DNA from: Ceratodon purpureus
Lineage: Eukaryota > Streptophyta > Bryopsida > Pseudoditrichales > Ditrichaceae
DNA length: 64,000 nucleotides
Assembly: GCA_014871385.1 (NCBI GenBank)
Contig: CM026426.1
Location: forward strand, 67,169,692 to 67,233,691
Reading direction: 5' to 3'
The notes below the pieces were generated by a model. It ran no database searches. It saw nothing but the letters and a program-made list of their open reading frames with translations, and had not been told where the DNA came from. Shown here one piece after another: positions 57,376 to 64,000 of this stretch. The translations under genes were made by a program, and so were the position numbers. Every line of letters begins with the position of its first letter. Positions within the stretch are counted from its first letter, which is position 1.

Positions 57376-57810
57376 ATGGCGCTAAGGAAGAGACGGGCAA
57401 GGAAGGCAGCAAATCGAAGATCTAGGCGGGGATGCGCAAGGGGGGCGATTGTGCAACTTGGAGTTCAGGCGCTATCCAAATCTCCTGTGCGGGTATGTCC
57501 GTAGTTGCTTTTGCAAAGGATTGATAGGTGTGCTTCTTTCTTAATATGGGGGTTATGTGGGTTAGTGTTCTTTCTATTTATGCCGGGCGATGACTTTTGC
57601 GCATAGGCCGACTGTATCTGGCATTCAGACTTCCACAGTGCCTTTGATTTCGAGCCTTGGATTAGAGGATTAGCGTTTGCAAGTGAAATGACCCTTACAC
57701 CGCGGAGTGAGACAGCCTGCCACGAATATCCAATGACTGAAGATCCGGTGAGTTCCACCTTCGCAAGGGAGGTAAAATTTGATATTGTAGCTGCTGAACT
57801 TGTCAACTGA
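57376..57810 (+). CDS. small two-exon gene with Arg-rich N-terminus
   Basis: Exon 1 (57376-57492) starts at ATG and encodes MALRKRRARKAANRRSRRGC followed by ARGAIVQLGVQALSKSPVR; its donor is CGG|GTATGT. Exon 2 (57607-57810) follows acceptor GCGCATAG, keeps phase 0 and encodes ADCIWHSDFHSAFDFEPWIR, GLAFASEMTLTPRSE and a C-terminus REVKFDIVAAELVN before TGA. The product would be 106 residues, with a basic leader suited to the nucleus, an organelle or nucleic-acid binding. No family known. A minus-strand frame overlaps it, but the matching splice sites favour this reading. Confidence 0.4.
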
Positions 57811-58295
57811 TCAGCCGATGTAATCTGCGATGCCGTGGAGTCTACAATGGTGGCGGAACTAATTGGGAGATTTTGGGATGACATCGAGATAGCTAGCAAA
57901 AGTGCAGAATGACGGGTGAAGGAGGCCCGATTCTGAGATGACTATTCCATAGACTGTTTGAGTTGTAGATCGAAACGTTGAGGAGAAGCAGGCAATGTGA
58001 TTTCCGCTCTTGCCATCTGAGTATATTAGGGATTTAGGGGTAACGTGGTAGAGTAGTTAGTGGAAAGAAGCCTCCGCGGGCATTTGCAAGTTAAGGAATC
58101 AAAGGAGTCATAATATATCAAGAATGTGCAGTCCAGGATGAACTGTTTTGGGATACTGAGGTTATAGACGATATAATGAAAGGACGCACTCTTACAAATA
58201 CATATACTAACTAGATCTAGTATTGGTACAGGCTACTATACTATAGATGAATAGGTGATAAGTCCTTTCAAAACCTAGCTATTTAAGCTCAGAAG

Positions 58296-59336
58296 CTAAC
58301 TCGGGGCACTTCCAATCCCCACGGAGCTTCCACTCACTGCAGCTTTGATGAACAGATAGGGTTCTTCAAGCTCGTCCATATGTTGTTGCAGGTTCCGAAT
58401 TGGATTGTCGAGTACATCAAAATCGCTCGAGGGTACAACAGCAATGTCTTTGAGAAACATGTTGTACGTAAATCCATCCTCCTCCATTGCGAGTACGTAT
58501 CTCCCGCTCAGTTCGCATGCTTGGACACATGACCCTAGTTAATATCAAAACATGGATTAGTTCTAGTACCATCGACCTCTGTGCCCACTCAAATATCACA
58601 AGGACAGTTATGTTAGCATAGTGCTTACCAACCACAGCCCTCAGGTCGATGACGGCGCTCCCCTTTCTAGTACACATCTCAATCATGCACTCCATGAATG
58701 CTATAGACTTCTGCTTTGAACCACGGTATGAATCATTGTCTCCAAACCGAAGCAGGTTTGCATCGGTGACAACATTCTCAAGCACGTCCGACTGCTCTGG
58801 GTTCCAATCCATCACTTTACTTGCTATCTCATTAAACCAAAAAGAATGATTGGTCATGCTGCGTCGCCTTAGCACCTTGGCTTTGAATAACCTCCTCTGC
58901 GACAATGATAAATTTCAAGGGGTCAGAGATTAGTCTGCATCGATAACTCGTAATTGTACACAAATCGAATCCGAAACACACATGATATTCCAAACTGCCA
59001 ATTGCTTACCCATTGAGGGAAGAGAGGTCTGTGGTTAATAACGTAAAACGTCCTCAAAACTTCCCAGTCCTTTGCCCACTTTGGATTCATCAAATCTGAT
59101 TGTTCCTCCGCGGGAACGAAGAGGAGGAGGAATCCGGAATCAGCTAACATTGCATCTGCAATGTGGAAAATAGAGGCATACGTTGGCTTCCTGACCTGAT
59201 TCCATCTTGGAATCCCAGTCTCATCCGTTGCCTTCACGCCAGGGACTTTGCAGTTATCAAGAGTGTCGCAGATGATAAGGTCCACGCAGTTTGGACTCAT
59301 GACCTTGTTGTGCTGTCTCAACTTTCCACCATTTAT
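58296..59336 (-). CDS. methyltransferase-like exons, copy 2
   Basis: Three exons (59336-59010, 58896-58629, 58534-58296) join in phases 0 and 1 and are open to the stop, 278 codons. Motif IV position reads CVDLIICDTLDNCKVPGVKA, with DTLD in place of DPPY, so catalysis is doubtful. ADSGFLLLFVPAEEQ matches the following strand. SYRGSKQKSIAFMECMIEMC is the family's 'KP--ll--l' block. Motif I is SAVIDLRAVVG, cut by the intron, and continues as SCVQACELSGRYVLAMEEDG, the SAM-ribose strand. Intron position and phase match copy 1 exactly. The C-terminal tail is about 60 residues longer (NLQQHMDELEEPYLFIKAAV). Confidence 0.58.
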
Positions 59337-62300
59337 CTGCAAATTCCATATCAGAATTAGACCCATAATCGGCCATCACAAGTGCACTAAGTGAACGAGC
59401 CGCGGAACAAATTCAGTATTTATCACACGACAAGCGGAGGACTACTCAACTGAGACTGGGAGAACAGTATATTTGCAACATGAATTTCAATCGGCGAACA
59501 AGTTACTCGGGTAGTCCTGCTGCCATGTCATTAACATGGGTGTCCACGAGGTAACAATGACCAGTAGCTAAGTAAGGCAGGAATTGAAACGAGATGATCG
59601 CCAACACCGCAAGAACCTAGAGCAGCTGAGCACAGGCAGAGATTGGGGCAATCAAGGTGGCGCCGGCGCCACCTGACAGAACCGACGAACCGTTGACACG
59701 TGCTCTAAATATGATACATGAAGAACACGGATTTGTTCATTCAGATTGAACAACTCTATGACCTTCTTGACATATGATTGAAATGGACTCATAAATAGTG
59801 TACGTAGAGCTAGGTAATCATTCTTATCAGATCACATGAGACGTCGCAGGATAACTTACTCGCTGAACTGCATTCAGAAAATAAAAAAAAACAGCCTTCC
59901 CAACTCCTTCGACGAACTTCTCCATTGAAATATTCATCGAGAGCTTCACTGTTTTATCTACATCGTGGACTGGCTGTGCCAAAAACTTCACTTGAATCCC
60001 ATCCGGTTCAGATTTTGGTCCCTTCCTGTCCCCCTTCGAGGGGGGCTTCTTCTGAGATGAAATGACCGCCGCCTGGGTTGCTAGTTTGCCCTCATCAGCC
60101 ACATATTGAGGTTTCTCCCCTTGCGGCCTTAAGTTGTGGGTTTTTACAAGGCTAGTTTGAAGTGCGCGAGCACTCTCCTTCTCATTCTCAAGATCAACGA
60201 CTTCTCGACCACTGACCATGGCTGCAACATCACTCACAACTCCGGCTACGTCTGCTGCGATATCATCCCGCTTTGTCGTTGTCTTTCCTTTTCAGGATGC
60301 TATTATTTCCTGCAGCTCAGTAAACAAGACTGGACCGTAAAAATCAGAAGTCTACGGCACGTTAACACCTGCAGTTCTACCTGCAATCGCAGAAACGAGT
60401 GCAGACGATGGGCGGAAAATATGTTCTACCGTGTTCACCTCGCCATCGCGATTAGCTTGGGATTTCTCAATCTGTTCGAGTGCCTCTGCGAGTTCCTGCG
60501 CCTTCTCCTCAAGGGGTGCATTTCTAACCTTCGTTATTCCAGCCAGGACTCCGTCATGGAGATTCCGATCGGAGGCATTGATGTAGTCGTGAACATTTGG
60601 AACGTTTTCGAGATACCACCCAAGAGCTTGCAGGTGTGGTGGAACAAAGATGTCATTCTGTTGCTTGGTGTAGCAACCATGTTCACCTTGCAATCTCCAA
60701 TCGGCAAAGATTGGAAACACCCCTATTCGTCGGGGATCAGAACATGCTCCTCGCAAATAAACCGCACAAACCTCATGACAAACCTTTGAACATCCTTCTC
60801 TCCTCTTTCATACGTGATTTGATCCTCCCACCGCTTATGGCGAAGTGGACCACCCTCGGGAATGAAAATCTTAGGGTAGAACCGATAGAATCCAAAAACC
60901 ATAACAACATCAAAATACTGCTCCAGAAGTACGTTCGCGTTAGGGACTTTCGGGCCGGTCCTTAGGATTCCAACACCTTTCTCACCCTTTGACTTACCCA
61001 CCAGCTCTCTAAATATTTCTTGAACATGGCTATACATCTGCACAGTAAATGATCCGCACAGGATGTTGTTATACCCATCACCCCTCACATGCTAACCAAG
61101 TAAAGGAGGAAAGTAATTGTGGTTTCAAATATAAGCAATCTGTAAAAGCGCATAATTGCATCCGAATAATAAGGCATCTAATTCATAATACAAAAGTTTG
61201 GGACTTCCCATATGAGTTTTCTAAGGGGACACCATACTGTTATTACCGACGGCGATCACCAGTTCATGCTTACACAAACAATCTGAACGGCTCTTTGCAA
61301 GACATCCAAGCCATTCTAAAGAACTGACTGCAACTAAACATTAAAAGCAAATTCGATAAAAAAACAAAAAAAGATACGAAAATGAGGAAAGCATGTGCTA
61401 GAGAAACGAGGCAGCATACTGACCTGTTCCCACCAAGCTCGCCTATTGAGCCATCTCTGAAACGCCGCCCTGGTGAATTCTTTGTCCGGGAAATGATACT
61501 TCTGTTTCTCTTCAGGCGTACTATTCCACAACTTGAGTACCCTGGCAATATCGACCCCTTGGACGCCGACAAGTATACCTAGGTTGTCTACTATCATCGC
61601 ACTAGTCTTGGAGGGCGGTTTTCGGCTGTGAATCTCAAGCTCCTCCATCAGGTGAGGATGATACTTCGGATTGCATAGTCTGAAGAGCTTCTTCATGTTT
61701 TCAATCTTTTCCTTGCGAATCTTTTGTGCACCCATATGCTTTGCCTCTTCGATAGCTATTGCTGTTGGGGGTCAAACTGACTCCTCCTTTAATGCTTTTA
61801 CTGTCTCCCGTTCCGCAAGTGTTATCCCACGTTGCGAAAAAGAATTCGAACACAAATAAGTGAATATTACAGCACGGGATGATGAGCGCTTGCATAGTAT
61901 AATGCTCCTAAAAATTAAAGATTAAAATATTACCTTATTGTAAACCTCGCTCACCGCATCACAGGTCATCTTATACCAGCGTCTCTTGCATACATCACGA
62001 ATCCGTTCAATTTCGTGCTCAGTAAAATAATGCCCATACTCAATCGGATCCCTATTTGCGATCGACATGACTTCGTAAAGGATGTGGGCTAGTTGTTTTT
62101 TCACCGTCGTATTTGGAGTTCCACTGAAAGGGCAAATCTCACAACCGATTAGTATCACGAGGTACAAATCACACCGCACTAATTCGAAACTGAGCATAAA
62201 TACGGCAAGTTGGGCATGGTTGAAAAGTAACGGATCTTTACAACCTATGTCAGTGGCGAACAATAACTCGGTGTGGACTATGGAATTGGACATTGACTAC

Positions 62301-63422
62301 GGTCAGGTATTATCAACCAGAGGTGTTCAGCTTCGAATTTATCAAGGGCTTGCATGTACAGAGTTTTACTCACGATGATAAATAAGAAGGGATCTAATAT
62401 GTGAGAGAGAGGGGTTGGAAGTACGTACTCGTTTATGTCCCTCATAAAGTTGGAAATCCAACCCTGGTCGGCATTGCAATCGTTGAGAACAAAGCACGAC
62501 ACCGAAATAGGTTCGCCATTGTTGTCTTGGATATGTTGCATCCAAGCAATAGCCCTCTGGTTGCCATCCCAGACATTCACATATCGACCTATGATCTGTG
62601 TGTAGATGTCCTTGTTTTCAGGATCACTAAGGCAATAGCCCTTCAATCGATTGTCGAAATCCTCTGAGGCTTGCGACCATCGTTCGACATCGAGAAACTC
62701 AGGATCAAGATATGGCCCAGGGTTGCCACAACACGTTATCCAAAAATTTGTACCCCAGTTGCCAATGTGAAACCCTTCGTAGACGGTCCGGATATCAGCG
62801 CCCAATGGCTTCCGAACCCACCTTGTGGGCCTTAATCTACACAAGGGAATTTCGATACGTACCGGCGTAATTTTCCTGGTCTCCAAGTGTTTCTTGATGT
62901 TCAGATGGCCAAACAAATTGTCCTGAAACTGCTCAAAAGATGAAACTGTCGGGTTTGGATTCACTGTTCTATCAATGGCCTCGTCGAATGGATCCTCCTC
63001 ATACATCGGTTCTATCTCTCCGTACTCGGAATCATTTGTGAAAGTGTTCTCGGCCGCTTCCTATAATAAAGCATAAATAGGCCAGTCAGAGAACATGAGA
63101 TGAAGCATGATAGGACCAACCAGCCCGTACTGTGATGCAAATCAAAGAAGCTTTTAGAAATGCACTGAGAAATCCCCCCATTTGCCTACAATCTTACCTT
63201 GACATGAGTAACCAAAATATAGAAAATACCCTTGGCTTTGTCGAGATATCGCAGGTTAAGGCAACTCAAATTTCAATAAGTGCACTCAGTTAGAATCGTA
63301 GATTGCCTAGCCGCGCCTACGCCAGTCGAGGCATACTAGTTAGACTAGCACTTACCAATACTAATTATCGCGCTTTCACAAAGGGCAGCAATGTCATCAC
63401 ATGCATAAGCTAGGGTGGCCAT
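58296..63422 (-). CDS. ParB-like / DNA methyltransferase-like gene, copy 2 (whole locus)
   Basis: Exons are visible at 63060-62429, 62123-61934, about 61848-61424, 61083-60369, about 60292-59860, 59336-59010, 58896-58629 and 58534-58296; a possible first exon with ATG at 63422 ends at 63356. The order matches copy 1: ParB-like domain, helical middle, basic linker, methylase-like fold. From 60292 to 58296 all junctions are in phase and the frame is open (about 420 codons). Further upstream one stop and one frame slip remain. Sequence identity to copy 1 is low (conserved only at motifs), so the two are old paralogues rather than a recent duplication. Five copies of a GC palindrome lie around and within the locus, outside the exons. 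Confidence 0.6.
59658..59671. promoter_or_regulatory. GC palindrome TGGCGCCGGCGCCA in copy 2 intron
   Basis: A perfect 14-bp palindrome in the intron between the linker exon and the first methyltransferase exon. It is one of five such sites between 55.4 and 63.9 kb. Role unknown; a protein-binding or methylation site is possible. Confidence 0.5.
59860..60292 (-). CDS. linker exon of copy 2
   Basis: The open exon reads TTTKRDDIAADVAGVVSDVA, then a basic/polar linker (SSQKKPPSKGDRKGPKSEPD) and a helix-strand end (MEKFVEGVGKAVFFYFLNAV) just before donor AGCGA|GTAAGT. It joins in phase 0 to the methyltransferase exon. It occupies the place of the basic linker in copy 1. Confidence 0.5.
60369..62123 (-). 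CDS. middle exons of copy 2
   Basis: Exon 62123-61934 (acceptor CCTTTCAG; donor AATAAG|GTAATA) encodes HYFTEHEIERIRDVCKRRWY. The next part (about 61848-61424) encodes AIEEAKHMGAQKIRKEKIEN and VLKLWNSTPEEKQKYHFPDK, ending WLNRRAWWEQ at donor CAG|GTCAGT; it holds one in-frame stop and its acceptor is not canonical. Exon 61083-60369 encodes EQYFDVVMVFGFYRFYPKIF, then after a frame slip LQALGWYLENVPNVHDYINA and a coiled-coil-like EEKAQELAEALEQIEKSQAN. The same order and Trp-rich marks occur in copy 1. No known family. Confidence 0.48.
62429..63060 (-). CDS. ParB-like domain exon, copy 2
   Basis: Acceptor TTTATTATAG precedes EAAENTFTNDSEYGEIEPMY; the donor is AACGA|GTACGT. The ParB-like fold is seen as RIEIPLCRLRPTRWVRKPLG (start strand and loop), GRYVNVWDGNQRAIAWMQHI (the 'v-dGn-R--A' loop; here Gln replaces the His of copy 1) and PISVSCFVLND (last strand). 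Between them is an insertion with CCGNPGPYLDPEFLDVERWS, equivalent to the longer loop of copy 1. The exon is open throughout. A short acidic leader (MYEEDPFDEAID) lies before the domain. Confidence 0.6.
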
Positions 63423-64000
63423 GTCTGTAACATATCAATTAACTATCCGGCCTAAAATTTGGGATGCGATGCGATGGCAATAGACGCAAAGAACTGAATT
63501 GGATGATCACATGACAACAGAATCAAACAAATTGGGTGATTAAAAGCAGAGAATTCCTATTGTAATACCAACATGGCGCCGGCGCCACTCATTTGGTATT
63601 GACTACGACATTTCGAGAAGTTTGTTAGAAAATGCAGAATAGACATAACCTATCCAAACCCTACTCAGCATAATCCACATAACAGATGGGGTTGTTGCCT
63701 ATGTAGTTTCCAATATGAAGATACTGGTTATTAGTGGTAGACGTCGGCCGAAACACTATGCTGCGCTAACGATGTAAGTTCTTTACACATACGTCTAAAT
63801 GACCTATAAACTTGAGGCTTGCAACCCAGAATTGTTTGCAAACATGAATGTACGAAATGGCGCCGACGCCATAGTCCGAAATCACTACAACACATGATCG
63901 GGAAAGTCTACATTTGATCTGTTTGGGAGCGAGATTAGCGGCAGAATCGGTGATAAGGACATCTCCAGTCACCGAATCGATACAATGATGTCATCGAGCC
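63423..64000. other. upstream region of copy 2
   Basis: No gene seen. Holds two GC palindromes (63574-63587 and 63858-63871) in otherwise AT-rich DNA. It probably contains the promoter of the ParB-like/methyltransferase gene on the minus strand. Confidence 0.4.
63574..63587. promoter_or_regulatory. GC palindrome TGGCGCCGGCGCCA upstream of copy 2
   Basis: Perfect 14-bp palindrome about 150 bp upstream of the possible start codon at 63422. A one-mismatch relative, TGGCGCCGACGCCA, lies at 63858-63871. Others with one change are at 57190-57203 and 55431-55444. Position suggests a promoter-proximal role, unproven. Confidence 0.5.

Noticed and set aside
1-64000. CRISPR array
   Set aside because: The regular repeats at 7-8 kb are palindromic units with mirrored spacers, not short repeats with unique spacers, and no cas genes are present.

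Overview
The window is eukaryotic nuclear DNA. Genes are split by GT-AG introns, intergenic DNA is AT-rich, and plant-type CACTA and MULE-like DNA transposons are present. I infer a streptophyte (charophyte alga or early land plant); a large, repeat-rich charophyte genome such as Chara would fit, but nothing seen here proves a species. No rRNA, convincing tRNA, CRISPR array or bacterial operon was found.

Layout. 0-2 kb: a short secreted-protein gene with one stop. 2.1-8.4 kb (minus): a nine-exon gene joining a ParB-like domain to an N6/N4 DNA methyltransferase-like domain; two of its introns are filled with long nested-palindrome arrays. 9.7-13.8 kb (plus): a MULE-like transposase with a SWIM zinc finger; its intron carries the same palindrome. 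14-19 kb: AT-rich DNA with a dispersed TGTCTAATTGA motif and a ~75-bp palindromic tandem array. 20.3-24.0 kb and 39.6-43.8 kb: two copies of a convergent pair of unrecognised genes (X on plus, Y on minus; Y carries a RING-like Cys/His cluster). 25.0-25.8 kb: the spliced 3' end of a BRCT gene resembling the DNA ligase IV C-terminus. 27.2-35.6 kb: a decayed CACTA transposase gene split by a second, complete-ended CACTA-like element (30126-34065). 36.9-38.2 kb: small spliced exons of unknown origin. 44.7-47.6 kb (minus): a multi-exon transposase-like gene Z. 49.7-52.6 kb (minus): a spliced gene W carrying a solo LTR (50776-51608) with a 5-bp target duplication. 57.4-57.8 kb: a small two-exon gene. 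58.3-63.4 kb (minus): a second, strongly diverged ParB-like/methyltransferase gene whose methyltransferase half is open.

The most unusual signal is the pairing of a bacterial/phage-like domain combination (ParB-like plus N6/N4 methylase) with palindromic DNA. Each block of the window has its own palindrome: GGCACTGC/GTTAAC arrays at 5-12 kb, a 13-mer like TTGCTGSCAGCAA at 20-24 and 39-48 kb, and a GC-only 14-mer TGGCGCCGGCGCCA at 55-64 kb around the second ParB/methyltransferase gene. This may be an undescribed family of selfish or domesticated loci that mark their own DNA with lineage-specific palindromes. The protein-DNA link is inference; the palindromes and the gene structures are visible in the sequence.
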